A stretch of 64,000 bases of DNA from Vibrio sagamiensis NBRC 104589 (GTDB lineage: Bacteria > Pseudomonadota > Gammaproteobacteria > Enterobacterales > Vibrionaceae): NCBI RefSeq assembly GCF_007990935.1, contig NZ_BJXJ01000018.1:1-64000 (forward strand), read 5' to 3'. The notes under the pieces were generated by a model. It saw only the letters and a list, made by a program, of their open reading frames with translations. It was not told where the DNA came from and did not search any database. Position 1 is the stretch's first letter, and each line of letters starts with the position of its first letter. Shown here one piece after another: positions 38,373 through 48,687 of this stretch. The translations under genes and the position numbers were made by a program.

Positions 38373-38942
38373 ATGAATAACAAAATTTCCCTTGTTTTGG
38401 CCTCTGGTTCACCAAGACGAAAAGAATTGCTCACCCAGTTAGGCTATCGATTTGATATCGTGCTATCTGATATAAAAGAAGAGCAGCAAGATAATGAGAC
38501 TGCTTATGATTATGTGCTGCGTCTCTCTTTGGAAAAAGCGCAAGCGGGTTTAGCGATGTCGTCATTTGATGCTGTGGTATTAGGTTCAGATACGGTTGTA
38601 GTTTGCGATGGTTTTATTTTGGAAAAGCCCAATGATTTTGAACATTCAAAGCGGATGTTGAATCAGCTTTCAGGTCGTCACCACCAAGTGATGACAGCAG
38701 TCAGTGTTGTCTCGGCTGAACAGCAATATTCACAAGTCGTTGTAACAGATGTTTGGTTTAAATCGTTGACTGATGAAGAAATAGAACAATATTGGCAGTC
38801 AGGAGAGCCATGTGATAAAGCTGGTAGTTATGGTATTCAAGGGTTAGGTGGGCGTTTTGTGACCCGAATCGAAGGCAGCTATTATGCTGTTGTTGGCCTA
38901 CCTCTATTTGAAACTGATCAGCTGATTCAAGAATTTTTATAA
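38373..38942 (+). CDS. maf: Maf-family nucleoside triphosphate pyrophosphatase (YhdE type)
   Basis: Hydrolyses dTTP, UTP and modified pyrimidine triphosphates, a housecleaning role with effects on septation when overproduced. Maf signature LASGSPRRKELL at 8-19, catalytic base region VLGSDTVVVCDG near 69, and KPNDFEHSKRMLNQLSGRHHQV. The 189-residue length and position between mreD and rng match the YhdE subgroup. Confidence 0.93.
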   Translation: MNNKISLVLASGSPRRKELLTQLGYRFDIVLSDIKEEQQDNETAYDYVLRLSLEKAQAGLAMSSFDAVVLGSDTVVVCDGFILEKPNDFEHSKRMLNQLSGRHHQVMTAVSVVSAEQQYSQVVVTDVWFKSLTDEEIEQYWQSGEPCDKAGSYGIQGLGGRFVTRIEGSYYAVVGLPLFETDQLIQEFL

Positions 38943-38959
38943 TTATTCGAGGTGTGCAC

Positions 38960-40429
38960 ATGAGTGCAGAATTGCTGTTAAACGTTACTCCGAGTGAAAC
39001 TCGTGTAGCGATGATTGAAGGTGGCGTATTACAAGAGATACATATAGAGCGAGAATCACGTCGCGGTATTGTTGGTAATATCTATAAAGGCAAAGTGAGT
39101 CGTGTGTTACCTGGAATGCAAGCGGCTTTTGTTGATATTGGTTTAGAAAAAGCAGCCTTTCTCCACGCATCTGACATTGTACCACACACCGAATGTGTCG
39201 CGGAAAATGAAAAGCAACAATTTCAGGTACGTGATATTTCAGAGTTAGTACGTCAAGGTCAAGATATCGTTGTTCAAGTTGTGAAAGATCCACTTGGAAC
39301 AAAAGGCGCTAGGTTAACCACAGACATTACTCTACCATCACGTTATCTTGTGTTTATGCCAGGAGCAAGCCATGTCGGTGTTTCCCAGCGCATTGAGAGT
39401 GAAAAAGAACGGGAACGGCTTAAAAAGGTGGTCAATCACTATTGCGATGAGCATGGGGGCTTTATTATTCGTACTGCAGCTGAAGGCGCAGATGAAAAAG
39501 AGCTGTCACAAGATGCTGCTTTTCTGAAACGCTTATGGTCTAAGATTATAGAACGTCGTGCAAAATATAAAACACGTACGACGTTGTATGGTGAACTTGG
39601 TTTAGCGCAGCGTATTTTGCGTGACTTTGTCGGTACTGAACTGGATAAAGTGATGGTTGACTCACACTTAGAGTACGAGAACTTGAAAGAGTTTACCTCC
39701 GAGTATGTGCCAGAGTTGACAGAGAAGCTTGAGCTCTATGAAGGTGATAAGCCTATCTTTGATATGTATGACACTGAGAATGAAATTCAGCGCTCATTAG
39801 AACGCAAGGTAGAGCTTAAATCTGGTGGTTATCTGATTATTGATCAAACAGAAGCAATGACTACGGTTGATATCAACACAGGAGCATTTGTCGGACGTCG
39901 TAATCTGGAAGAAACAATTTTTAATACCAATGTCGAGGCTACTCAAGCTATTGCTCGTCAATTACGTCTGCGTAATTTAGGTGGTATTATCATTATTGAC
40001 TTTATCGATATGTTATCTGAAGGTCACCGTAAGCGTGTGTTAGCTTCTCTTGAAGCTGCTTTATCTAAAGACCGTGTCAAAACCAACATTAATGGTTTCA
40101 CTCAACTTGGCCTTGTTGAAATGACGCGTAAGCGGACACGAGAAAGTATTGAACATATTCTTTGTTCGAGTTGTCCTACTTGTGAAGGACGAGGTAGCGT
40201 GAAAACTGTGGAAACCGTCTGTTTTGAAATTCTGCGTGAGATTACTCGGGTGAATCGAGCTTACGATGCGGATAATTTTGTTGTTTATGCCTCCCCTTAT
40301 GTGGCAGAAGCTTTACTAGGAGATGAATCTCATGCTCTTGCTGAGCTTGAGGTTTTTATTGGAAAACAAGTCCGTATTCAAGCAGAACCGTTGTATATAC
40401 AAGAACAGTTTGATGTTGTAATGATGTAG
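38960..40429 (+). CDS. rng: Ribonuclease G
   Basis: Endoribonuclease of the RNase E/G family, maturing the 5' end of 16S rRNA and acting in mRNA decay. ATG 38960 (MSAELLLN) gives 489 residues, as in E. coli; a second ATG two codons upstream is also possible. An S1 domain (about 35-125) precedes the catalytic core with ATQAIARQLRLRNLGGIIIIDFIDM, and the Zn-link CSSCPTCEGRG lies near 404-414. It lacks the long C-terminal scaffold of RNase E. Confidence 0.97.
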   Translation: MSAELLLNVTPSETRVAMIEGGVLQEIHIERESRRGIVGNIYKGKVSRVLPGMQAAFVDIGLEKAAFLHASDIVPHTECVAENEKQQFQVRDISELVRQGQDIVVQVVKDPLGTKGARLTTDITLPSRYLVFMPGASHVGVSQRIESEKERERLKKVVNHYCDEHGGFIIRTAAEGADEKELSQDAAFLKRLWSKIIERRAKYKTRTTLYGELGLAQRILRDFVGTELDKVMVDSHLEYENLKEFTSEYVPELTEKLELYEGDKPIFDMYDTENEIQRSLERKVELKSGGYLIIDQTEAMTTVDINTGAFVGRRNLEETIFNTNVEATQAIARQLRLRNLGGIIIIDFIDMLSEGHRKRVLASLEAALSKDRVKTNINGFTQLGLVEMTRKRTRESIEHILCSSCPTCEGRGSVKTVETVCFEILREITRVNRAYDADNFVVYASPYVAEALLGDESHALAELEVFIGKQVRIQAEPLYIQEQFDVVMM

Positions 40430-40441
40430 TTTGGGACCTGT

Positions 40442-43400
40442 GTGAATTTTAGTGTTAATCGTTTAGCACGATTTTGTGCTTGGAGCTTGGCTTGTGTATT
40501 GGTGTTGTTAGCATTATTCGCTACCGCTTTACGTGTTGCTTTACCACATCTTAATTCTTTTCAAAATGAAATTGTAGCCTGGGTCAAACAAGATACGGGC
40601 TTCGATTTTTCAGTCAATCATATGATTGGAACCTGGCGTAACAGTCACCCCTCTCTTGAGTTACAAGGCTTGAAAGCCAATTTACCCCAAGAACAACCAG
40701 TAGGTTTTACAGTTGATAAGATTGCTATTGAATTCGATTTAATCCGTTCAATCTTGCAGTTGAATCCTGTCATTTCAGATTTAAATATCAATGGTTTAAC
40801 ACTTGATGTTCGCTCGCTTGAATTATTCTCTAAAGCAAAGAATGTTTCTCAAACTGACCCTCAAACGAATAGCGAAAGTTCAAGTCAACAACATGCGTTG
40901 CTCGCAAAGCTAGACGCTTTGCTCTTGCATCAGTTACAAGACTTTACAATAAATCAATCTCAAATTTGGTACCGCTCAATCTCTCAGGAAACACGCCGTC
41001 TTGATATAGAGCAACTTCATTGGCGTAACCGTGGGCAAAGTCACCAAGTTGAAGGTTCGGTTAGTATTATCGAACCAAGTTTGAATTCATTGTTAGTAAA
41101 TGCAAACTTTAAAGATTATGGCTCATTAAGGGATATCTCTGGGGATATCTTTGTCAGTGTTCAGAATGTTTCTATTGGTCCTTGGTTGACTCAATATATG
41201 CAGGAGGAATCTGGCATTAAATCTGGTGAAGTCAGTTTGAACTCTTGGTTGACATTAGAGCGTGGACACCCTGCTGATGCTTATGTCGAAGTTCAACCGT
41301 CTAAATTGATTTGGGAAGAGAAAGGCTGTCATGAGCTTTCTATACAGTCAGGCATTTTCAAGTTGTCTCCTCATCAAGATGGGTGGAAAGCACAAGCTAA
41401 TTCACTCCAAGTATCTACAGATGATGTAGCATGGCCAAATTTGGATATTACATTAAATGCACAGCCTTTAGGTTGGCTGTTAAATATTTCCCAACTTGAT
41501 ATTGCAACCTTGAAGCCTTTGGCTAAGTTAGCACCTAGCTCTGAATTCAGTACCGATACATTAGAACACCTGTCGCCGAAGGGACGGTTAGAAGATGTTC
41601 GAATTTCAATTAAAAAAGGTCTTGACTCGCTGCTCTATTCTGCAAAATTAAGTGATTTTAGCCTATCTCAATGGAAAGCTATCCCTAATTTCAATCAAGT
41701 CAATGTGACTCTGTCAGGAGACCTAAAACAAGCTCGAATGAAATTAACCGTCATGGACGATATATTTTCGTTTGGAGAGTGGCTCCAAGCCCCCTTAGAT
41801 ATTAAGCAGAGTGAAATTGACCTTGTTTGGCAACAAGACGACAATGGATGGCGTATTTGGTCAGATAAAACGACGATGGCAACTCGTGATATTCAAGTGC
41901 TTGGTGCCTTTATGCTGGATTTCCCTAAAGGACAAAGTCCATTTTTGTCACTTTATGCTGAAGCTGATCTTTATAATGCAGGTGAAGTATGGCGTTACTT
42001 ACCACTACCTGCCCTTGGTCAAAACTTGACAAACTATCTTTCAACTGCGATTCAAGGCGGCAAAGTAGATACCGCCAAGTTACTATGGTATGGAGAATTA
42101 GAGCGCTTCCCTTACAAGGCGAATGATGGCATTTTTCAGGCTTGGTTAGGGTTAGAAAATGCAACATTTAGCTTTGATACTTCTTGGCCTAGCATCACCG
42201 ATTTACAACTTGATTTACATTTTCAAAATGAATCAATGTATTTAGAGTCCAATGCTGCAAAATTAAAGGGCATTAAAGCTCAGAAAATTACTGGTAGTAT
42301 TGATAGCCTTGCCACTTCGGGAGGTATATTTATTGAAGCAACAGCGCAAGCACCAGCCAGTGAAGTACGTGATTATATGATGGCCACACCATTAGTCGAC
42401 AGTGTTGGAGCTGCATTAACAGCCTTAAAAATAAGTGGTTCAGTCTCTTCATCATTTAAACTAACTGTACCTTTCGATTCTAATAATGAAGTCAGGGCTT
42501 GGGGTTACGCAGACCTAAACAGTAGCCGAGTTAAAATTAATGCGCCACCGATGACATTAGAAAATACTACAGGACGCATTCAATTTGATAATGATGTGGT
42601 GACGGGAAAAGGGATTAAGGCTAGCCTTCTTAGCCAGCCGCTGGTATTAAACTTTGATGGTGCAGCACAACATAAAGGCTATCAAGTCGCTATCCAGTCT
42701 CATGGTGAGTGGCAAGTCGAACCCTTGAAATCTTATCTTGGTGAACAGTGGTTAGAGCCATTATCAGGTAAAGCACCTTGGCAAATGAGTATTGACCTGC
42801 AGTTGGGGGACATTGACTTTAATTATCAAGTTGATCTTATAGCCCAGCTGGACCGTTTAGCCAGTCAATACCCTTATCCTTTGACTAAGCCTACTGGAAC
42901 AGCAGGGCAAGCAAAATTGAAAGCGTCTGGGGATCAAGCTTCGATTACTGCTCAGTTACAGCTTCCTGAAGCTAAATATCAAGCTGAAATTGATATTTCC
43001 CATGAGGCACCTGTCTTGAACGCAACTAATCTTGTTATTGGTCAGGGTGGCTTCAAAGTAAACCCGATGACTGGCCACTCTGTCTCAGTTAACCTCGACA
43101 AGTTAGATTTCAATAAATGGCAGCCTTTTTTGCAAGATATTACAAGTGTGACAAAGGCTGAAAAAGTCGATGTTAAAGCAGAGCCTTCCCCCCTCATTAT
43201 CCCTTTGCCAACGCAATTTAGTATGGATGTGGATGTTCTAAGGCTGGGTGAAATTGAACTGAACGATATTGCTTTGGACGCACGTAACCAGAATAACATC
43301 TGGCAGGTAGCTGTAGATAGCCAGGAAACAAAAGGTAAAGCAAGCTATGATTTACCAAACCATAGTTTGTCGGTTGCTTTAGAACAGCTCCATTTGTACA

Positions 43401-44350
43401 TCCCCAGTTTTGATGACAAGAAAATAAAGCGAAATTCTTTATTGGTACGAGAAGATCTTTCTGCACCACTTATCTCTAAATTTGAACGCAAATTCTATCA
43501 AGAAATGCCAAACTTAACTTTGAGTGTCGAAGACTTTTGGTTGCAAGGTTATAAAGTAGGTCAAGTTAATATCGCTCTGGCTCGTCAAGCCGATCGACTT
43601 GAATGGCAACAGATGAGTTTTGCCAGTGGGCAAAGTCATGTTGATATTAAGGGGTGGTGGCAATTGTCTGAAACTCAAAGCCATTCCTACTTTAATTTGG
43701 CTTTTAAAGGGGAAAACAACAGCGATTTAATGGAGCGTTTTGGGATTACTTCAGGCATTCAACAAGCACCGTTCGAAATTAAGGCCAAAGTTGACTGGGA
43801 TGGTGCACCTTGGTCGATGAAAACGCAAACTTTGCAAGGAGAAGTAACGACTGAATTTGGCAAAGGGGTGATTTCTCAAGTAAGCGGTGCTGCGCGTCTG
43901 TTAGGGTTATTCAGTTTGGACTCCATCATACGCAAGATGCAGTTAGACTTTACTGATGTGTTTGACAAGGGGTTAGCATTTAACTCTATTAAGGGATCTG
44001 GGAAAATCCAAGAGGGCGTCTTTGTTACCAATGATATTGAAATGGACGCCTTAGCTGGGGAAATGACGATACGGGGTATCGCAGACATGAATACTCGACT
44101 AGTCGATGCTGAGGTGAGCTTTATTCCTGATATTACCTCTGGCATCCCGATGTTGACCGCATTTGCTGTTGCTCCTCAAACTGCGTTGTATGTTCTCGCG
44201 ATTTCAACAGTGATATCTCCTGTTGTTGAGGTCTTTACGCAAGTGAATTATTCCGTGGAAGGGCCGTTAGATTCACCCACAGTTAAAGAAATCTCACGCA
44301 GTAAAGGACAGTACACTTTGCCTGAACAATTACGTGAAAACGCCAAATAG
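40442..44350 (+). CDS. yhdP: AsmA/TamB-like envelope protein YhdP
   Basis: Large inner-membrane-anchored periplasmic protein thought to carry phospholipids toward the outer membrane, together with TamB and YdbH. The N-terminal helix (about 13-32, WSLACVLVLLALFATALRVA) is followed by over 1200 residues of repeated beta-strands. The C-terminal AsmA-like part includes GVISQVSGAARLLGLFSL and PQTALYVLAI. At 1302 residues it is close to the E. coli length. The start is GTG 40442, a few bases after GGGACCTG; no better in-frame ATG precedes the helix. Confidence 0.94.
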   Translation: MNFSVNRLARFCAWSLACVLVLLALFATALRVALPHLNSFQNEIVAWVKQDTGFDFSVNHMIGTWRNSHPSLELQGLKANLPQEQPVGFTVDKIAIEFDLIRSILQLNPVISDLNINGLTLDVRSLELFSKAKNVSQTDPQTNSESSSQQHALLAKLDALLLHQLQDFTINQSQIWYRSISQETRRLDIEQLHWRNRGQSHQVEGSVSIIEPSLNSLLVNANFKDYGSLRDISGDIFVSVQNVSIGPWLTQYMQEESGIKSGEVSLNSWLTLERGHPADAYVEVQPSKLIWEEKGCHELSIQSGIFKLSPHQDGWKAQANSLQVSTDDVAWPNLDITLNAQPLGWLLNISQLDIATLKPLAKLAPSSEFSTDTLEHLSPKGRLEDVRISIKKGLDSLLYSAKLSDFSLSQWKAIPNFNQVNVTLSGDLKQARMKLTVMDDIFSFGEWLQAPLDIKQSEIDLVWQQDDNGWRIWSDKTTMATRDIQVLGAFMLDFPKGQSPFLSLYAEADLYNAGEVWRYLPLPALGQNLTNYLSTAIQGGKVDTAKLLWYGELERFPYKANDGIFQAWLGLENATFSFDTSWPSITDLQLDLHFQNESMYLESNAAKLKGIKAQKITGSIDSLATSGGIFIEATAQAPASEVRDYMMATPLVDSVGAALTALKISGSVSSSFKLTVPFDSNNEVRAWGYADLNSSRVKINAPPMTLENTTGRIQFDNDVVTGKGIKASLLSQPLVLNFDGAAQHKGYQVAIQSHGEWQVEPLKSYLGEQWLEPLSGKAPWQMSIDLQLGDIDFNYQVDLIAQLDRLASQYPYPLTKPTGTAGQAKLKASGDQASITAQLQLPEAKYQAEIDISHEAPVLNATNLVIGQGGFKVNPMTGHSVSVNLDKLDFNKWQPFLQDITSVTKAEKVDVKAEPSPLIIPLPTQFSMDVDVLRLGEIELNDIALDARNQNNIWQVAVDSQETKGKASYDLPNHSLSVALEQLHLYIPSFDDKKIKRNSLLVREDLSAPLISKFERKFYQEMPNLTLSVEDFWLQGYKVGQVNIALARQADRLEWQQMSFASGQSHVDIKGWWQLSETQSHSYFNLAFKGENNSDLMERFGITSGIQQAPFEIKAKVDWDGAPWSMKTQTLQGEVTTEFGKGVISQVSGAARLLGLFSLDSIIRKMQLDFTDVFDKGLAFNSIKGSGKIQEGVFVTNDIEMDALAGEMTIRGIADMNTRLVDAEVSFIPDITSGIPMLTAFAVAPQTALYVLAISTVISPVVEVFTQVNYSVEGPLDSPTVKEISRSKGQYTLPEQLRENAK

Positions 44351-44378
44351 CGATATTTTGGGGATAAGGAATCATCAT

Positions 44379-45209
44379 ATGAAACGGATTGGGATCATAC
44401 AAATGACGTCAGGTCCTGACGTATGGAGTAACCTAGACTTTATCGAAAAACAATGCGGCATTGCGGCTCGGAAAGGAGTCAAACTGGTATTAACTCCAGA
44501 AAATGCTATTCAGTTTGCCAATCGGGATGCCTATCACAAAAGTGCGGAGAAGCTGGGAGAGGGGGCGATTCAAGCCAAATTAGCCACCATTGCCAAAGAA
44601 CATCAATTGACTTTAGTGATCGGCAGCATGCCAATTCGTACTCAACATGGTGTAACCACAACCAGTTTAGTCTTTTCTCCACAAGGCCAATGTCTCGGTC
44701 ATTATGATAAATTACATATGTTTGATGCGGACGTTGCTGATGGCTACGGGCATTACCGAGAATCTGAAACCTTTCATCCCGGCGATCGGGTAGTCACGAT
44801 AGATACAGATATTGGTCGGGTTGGATTGAGTATTTGCTACGATTTACGTTTTCCCGATTTGTATCAAGCCTTACGTTCTTCGGGAGCTCAAATTATCCTA
44901 GTTCCCGCTGCTTTTACGGCGGTGACAGGACAAGCGCATTGGGAAGTGCTGTTGCGAGCAAGGGCGATTGAAACACAGTGCTGGGTCATCGCCAGTGGAC
45001 AGACGGGCACACACCCATGTGACCGACAAACTTGGGGACATTCTATGGTGATTGACCCTTGGGGAGAAATTAAAGCCGTGCTTGATGATCAAGTAGGGTT
45101 ACTTGTGAGTGATATTGATTTGTCACACAACCAGCAAGTAAGGCAAAATATGCCACTGACTCAACATAATCGCTTTCAAATCGAATTGAAACGTAAACCA
45201 AAGAGCTAA
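44379..45209 (+). CDS. Carbon-nitrogen hydrolase (Nit1/YbeM type)
   Basis: Nitrilase-superfamily amidase, most like the deaminated-glutathione amidases that repair a transaminase side product. The catalytic triad is visible as Glu41 (TPENAI), Lys111 (HYDKLHMFD) and Cys153 ([10 protein letters not shown]). Length 276 residues. ATG 44379 (MKRIGIIQM) is chosen since AAGGA precedes it; a frame beginning at 44334 overlaps yhdP. tldD starts 2 bp after it, so the pair is co-transcribed. Confidence 0.88.
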   Translation: MKRIGIIQMTSGPDVWSNLDFIEKQCGIAARKGVKLVLTPENAIQFANRDAYHKSAEKLGEGAIQAKLATIAKEHQLTLVIGSMPIRTQHGVTTTSLVFSPQGQCLGHYDKLHMFDADVADGYGHYRESETFHPGDRVVTIDTDIGRVGLSICYDLRFPDLYQALRSSGAQIILVPAAFTAVTGQAHWEVLLRARAIETQCWVIASGQTGTHPCDRQTWGHSMVIDPWGEIKAVLDDQVGLLVSDIDLSHNQQVRQNMPLTQHNRFQIELKRKPKS

Positions 45210-45211
45210 CT

Positions 45212-46657
45212 ATGAGCATAAACCAAATCGAACAGGCACTGCTTGCCCCAAATGGTCTGACAGAGCAAGACATTGCAGAGACACTCGCGAGTATTAGCAC
45301 TCGTCAGATTGATTATGCGGACATCTATTTTCAGTCCAGTTGGCATGAATCTCTGGTACTAGAAGACAGCATCATTAAAGATGGTTCATTTAACATTGAT
45401 TGTGGCGTTGGTGTTCGAGCGATAACCGGTGAGAAAACAGGCTTTGCTTATTCTGACCAAATTCAACTTGAAGGCTTGAAGCAGAGTGCAATTGCCGCTA
45501 GAGGGATTGCACAGCAAGGGCAAAGCGCATCGGTACAAGCCTTTAAACGCACAGATAATCAATCTTATTATCAAGCAACCAATCCTCTGGCGGGTTGGGA
45601 AAAGCATCAAAAAACAGAACTGTTGATGTCATTGGATGCGTATATTCGAACCAAAGAACCATTAATAAAAGAAGTGTCCATCAGCTTAAGTGGTGTTCAT
45701 GAACAAATGCTTGTGGCAGCAACGGATGGTACTTTTGCAGGCGACATTCGTCCTTTAGTTCGTCTTTCAATCAGTGTGTTAGCACAAAAAGGCGAGCGCC
45801 GAGAGCGGGGCAGTGCTGGAGGGGGAGGCCGTTTTGGCTATGAGTTCTTTTTATCTGAGCAGGACGGTGTAAAGCAAGCGTTTTATTTTGCTGATGAAGC
45901 GATTCGTATGGCGTTAGTCAATTTAGAAGCAGAAGCAGCTCCAGCAGGAGCAATGCCTGTTGTGTTAGGTTCTGGTTGGCCAGGTGTCTTATTACACGAA
46001 GCTGTTGGACATGGCTTAGAGGGAGATTTCAACCGTAAAGAATCCTCGGTATTCTCTGGTAAGGTGGGTGAAAAAGTCACTTCTTCGCTATGTACTATTG
46101 TTGATGATGGTACGTTGAAAGATCTTCGTGGCTCTTTGAATATGGATGATGAAGGAGTGAAGGGCCAATACAATACTTTGATTGAGAACGGAGTATTAAA
46201 AGGTTATATGCAAGATAAGCATAATGCACGGTTGATGGGCGTTAACCCAACCGGTAATGGCCGCCGTGAATCCTATGCTCATTTACCTATGCCGCGAATG
46301 ACCAATACTTATATGTTACCAGGACAACATTCTCCAGAAGAGATTATTTCAACGGTCAAAAAAGGTTTGTATGCGCCAAACTTTGGTGGTGGTCAGGTGG
46401 ACATTACTTCAGGTAAGTTCGTGTTCTCTGCGTCAGAAGCTTATCTTATTGAAGATGGTAAAATTACGCGCCCAGTGAAAGGTGCGACACTTATTGGTTC
46501 TGGCATTGAAGCTATGCAGCAAGTCTCTATGGTTGGTAATGACCTTAGTATTGATAAAGGTGTCGGAGTATGTGGTAAAGCAGGACAAAGCGTGCCTGTT
46601 GGTGTTGGGCAACCGACTCTGAAGTTGGACTCACTTACTGTCGGCGGGACAGAATAA
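45212..46657 (+). CDS. tldD: Metalloprotease subunit TldD
   Basis: Zn-dependent subunit of the TldD/TldE heterodimer, which degrades unfolded peptides and takes part in microcin B17 and CcdA processing in E. coli. The active-site HEAVGH motif lies in [13 protein letters not shown] near residue 260; a conserved [15 protein letters not shown]-like stretch precedes it. The 481-residue length is standard. The partner pmbA is encoded about 9 kb downstream. Confidence 0.96.
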   Translation: MSINQIEQALLAPNGLTEQDIAETLASISTRQIDYADIYFQSSWHESLVLEDSIIKDGSFNIDCGVGVRAITGEKTGFAYSDQIQLEGLKQSAIAARGIAQQGQSASVQAFKRTDNQSYYQATNPLAGWEKHQKTELLMSLDAYIRTKEPLIKEVSISLSGVHEQMLVAATDGTFAGDIRPLVRLSISVLAQKGERRERGSAGGGGRFGYEFFLSEQDGVKQAFYFADEAIRMALVNLEAEAAPAGAMPVVLGSGWPGVLLHEAVGHGLEGDFNRKESSVFSGKVGEKVTSSLCTIVDDGTLKDLRGSLNMDDEGVKGQYNTLIENGVLKGYMQDKHNARLMGVNPTGNGRRESYAHLPMPRMTNTYMLPGQHSPEEIISTVKKGLYAPNFGGGQVDITSGKFVFSASEAYLIEDGKITRPVKGATLIGSGIEAMQQVSMVGNDLSIDKGVGVCGKAGQSVPVGVGQPTLKLDSLTVGGTE

Positions 46658-46687
46658 ATACAAGTATAAAGACCTTAATTAATAGAG

Positions 46688-46715
46688 GGAGCCTACAGCT
46701 TTAGGCTCCGTTCTT
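46688..46715. terminator. Terminator between tldD and the PhoH-like gene
   Basis: GGAGCCTA and TAGGCTCC form an 8-bp stem with a CAGCTT loop, followed by GTTCTTA, between convergent genes. Confidence 0.7.
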
Positions 46716-46747
46716 ATGCCTAAGTGCTTTTTTTTACCATTAAGTAT

Positions 46748-48124
46748 CTAAAGGTTTTCCTCAGCAAATTCAGCTAACCTGCTACGAACCACGCCGTTAA
46801 GGTGGATATTCGCGCTACTTTCAAAGTTTTTAAATCGCTCAACCATATAAGTTAAGCCAGAAGTAACAGGTGTTAAATAATGGGAATCTATTTGAGCTAA
46901 ATTTCCCGAACAGACTATCTTTGTTCCTTCACCACATCGAGTAATAATGGTTTTTATTTGCGATGCTGTGAGGTTTTGGCATTCATCGAGGAGGACAAAC
47001 GCATTTTGAATCGAGCGGCCACGCATGAAGTTAATTGACTTAAACTGAATATTCGCTTTGTCGCAAATATACCTCATAGACCCTTCAGTGCAGTGATCAT
47101 TTTTGTGTAGGGCTTCTAAAGTATCGGTGACCGCAGCGAGCCAAGGCATCATTTTTTCTTCCTCAGAGCCGGGTAAAAAGCCAATGGATTCACCAATATC
47201 AGGAGTGTTACGAGTGACAATAATTTTATCGAACATCTTTTGTTCAATCGTTTGTTCAAGAGCAGCAGCCATAGTAAGAAGCGTCTTACCGCTACCTGCC
47301 GCGCCTGTTAAAATGACCAAGTCAATTTCAGGATCAAGTAAAGCATCTAATGCCATACCCTGATAAATATTTTTAGGGGTAATATCCCACACTTGACGAT
47401 TCATCAAGCGCTCTCGGCTGAGATCGAGTAGGGTTACTTTTTCATTATCCATTGTTTCAACTCGCCCAGCAAAGTCACTGTCTTCATCAATCACATACTG
47501 ATTAATGAACGTTGGCTCAAGGGGAGCTCTATCTAATTTATGAAAGGTTTTTCCCTCCAATGTATAACTTTCTACTTGCTCAATATCAGACCAGAAGTCA
47601 CCACTACGTTTTTGAAAGCCTTTAGTAAGGTATTGAACATCGTCAATAAGTTGGTCGGTTCGATAGTCTTCTACATAGCATACGCCAGCCCCTTTTGCTC
47701 GTAAGCGCATGTTAATATCTTTAGTGACTAATACAACCTCTCGGGGTGCTCGTATTTTTTGTAAATAAAGGACGGCATTAAGAATGCGATTATCGCCAGC
47801 TTTATCGGCGAATGCTTTAACGGTTTCTTGTAATTCAAAATCCGCTAAAATAGAGATGGTACCTTGCTCAGGGCTATCTTTGGCTACAGGAATCCCCTCT
47901 GAGATCTCTTCAGGGGTCGCTTCTCTAAATAAATCTTCTAAAGCTCTAATCGCCACACGAGCATCTCTTGCGACGTCGCGTTTACTATCTTTAATGCGGT
48001 CAAGTTCTTCTAAAACGGTCATTGGAATTACTACATCGTGTTCTTGGAAAGAGAAAATTGCGAAGGGTTCGTGAAGAAGAATGTTGGTATCAAGTACAAA
48101 CAATTTCCGTTCGGTATCGCCCAT
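46748..48124 (-). CDS. PIN-PhoH family ATPase (YlaK-like)
   Basis: Fusion of an N-terminal PIN ribonuclease domain (about 1-150, beginning KLFVLDTNILLHEP, with the acidic Asp) and a PhoH P-loop ATPase (about 240-458). The ATPase has Walker A GAAGSGKTLL, Walker B VLLDECQNL and the PhoH GSMRYICDKANIQFKSI region. Such PhoH2 proteins unwind and cut RNA in actinobacteria, so an RNA-processing role is probable, but the substrate here is unknown. Start ATG 48124 (MGDTERKLFV) follows AAGGAGACGCT; the frame opens six codons earlier. 458 residues. Confidence 0.9.
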   Translation of the reverse strand: MGDTERKLFVLDTNILLHEPFAIFSFQEHDVVIPMTVLEELDRIKDSKRDVARDARVAIRALEDLFREATPEEISEGIPVAKDSPEQGTISILADFELQETVKAFADKAGDNRILNAVLYLQKIRAPREVVLVTKDINMRLRAKGAGVCYVEDYRTDQLIDDVQYLTKGFQKRSGDFWSDIEQVESYTLEGKTFHKLDRAPLEPTFINQYVIDEDSDFAGRVETMDNEKVTLLDLSRERLMNRQVWDITPKNIYQGMALDALLDPEIDLVILTGAAGSGKTLLTMAAALEQTIEQKMFDKIIVTRNTPDIGESIGFLPGSEEEKMMPWLAAVTDTLEALHKNDHCTEGSMRYICDKANIQFKSINFMRGRSIQNAFVLLDECQNLTASQIKTIITRCGEGTKIVCSGNLAQIDSHYLTPVTSGLTYMVERFKNFESSANIHLNGVVRSRLAEFAEENL

Positions 48125-48142
48125 AGCGTCTCCTTGCCGCAA

Positions 48143-48687
48143 AGCGGCTTGCTTGAAAGAGTTAAGAATATATTAACTAACATTAACCTAACTCTGATTG
48201 CTTGCATTAGAGGTTGCCAGACTTGATCGGTTAGTGTGCAATCGAGTAGCAAGACAACTTACTGCAAACCCGTGTTGATCCTAATCGTGTGAATTAACTT
48301 TGCTTTAAGCAAGTTAATAAATTGAGCATGATTTATATTCCTTATTAATAAGTATACTGAATAATGCTATTTTTACGCTCGATAATTACTATGATTTTTT
48401 ACCGTTTGATTACATATCTGATTTTGAAAAAAAAATCGCTCACTTTTACGGTTTCATCGTGACCTAAATCACAGCTTCAAGTAAGATTAGCGACCTTTTT
48501 CTGCGACTGAGTCTGAGGCGATTTATCATGTCTACTTATGGCCTTTGCACATAATGAGACTGGTAATAATAATATCCAGTAATGTCGCAGGAAGCAGAAT
48601 TAGAACTTAACTCTTATTGGCTAAGAACGGCCGAAAAAAGAGTTACGAGACACACTTAGCAGAATAGAAGAACGAGGTAGTCAATAC
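48143..48687. other. 545-bp divergent intergenic region between the PhoH-like gene and rapA
   Basis: No convincing gene on either strand. The left part is AT-rich. A CRP-like site lies at 48458-48473. The right part holds the rapA leader with GAACGAGGTAG before its ATG. I cannot place a promoter firmly, and see no structured RNA that I recognise. Confidence 0.5.
48458..48473 (+). promoter_or_regulatory. CRP-like operator upstream of rapA
   Basis: CGTGACCTAAATCACA matches the CRP consensus TGTGA-N6-TCACA at 9 of 10 defined positions (first base C for T). It sits about 215 bp before rapA and 330 bp before the divergent PhoH-like gene. The match is seen; binding is inferred. Confidence 0.55.

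Noticed and set aside
48031-48252. 73-codon minus-strand frame at the start of the PhoH-like gene
   Set aside because: It overlaps the first part of the PhoH-like gene in another frame and lacks any coding signature.
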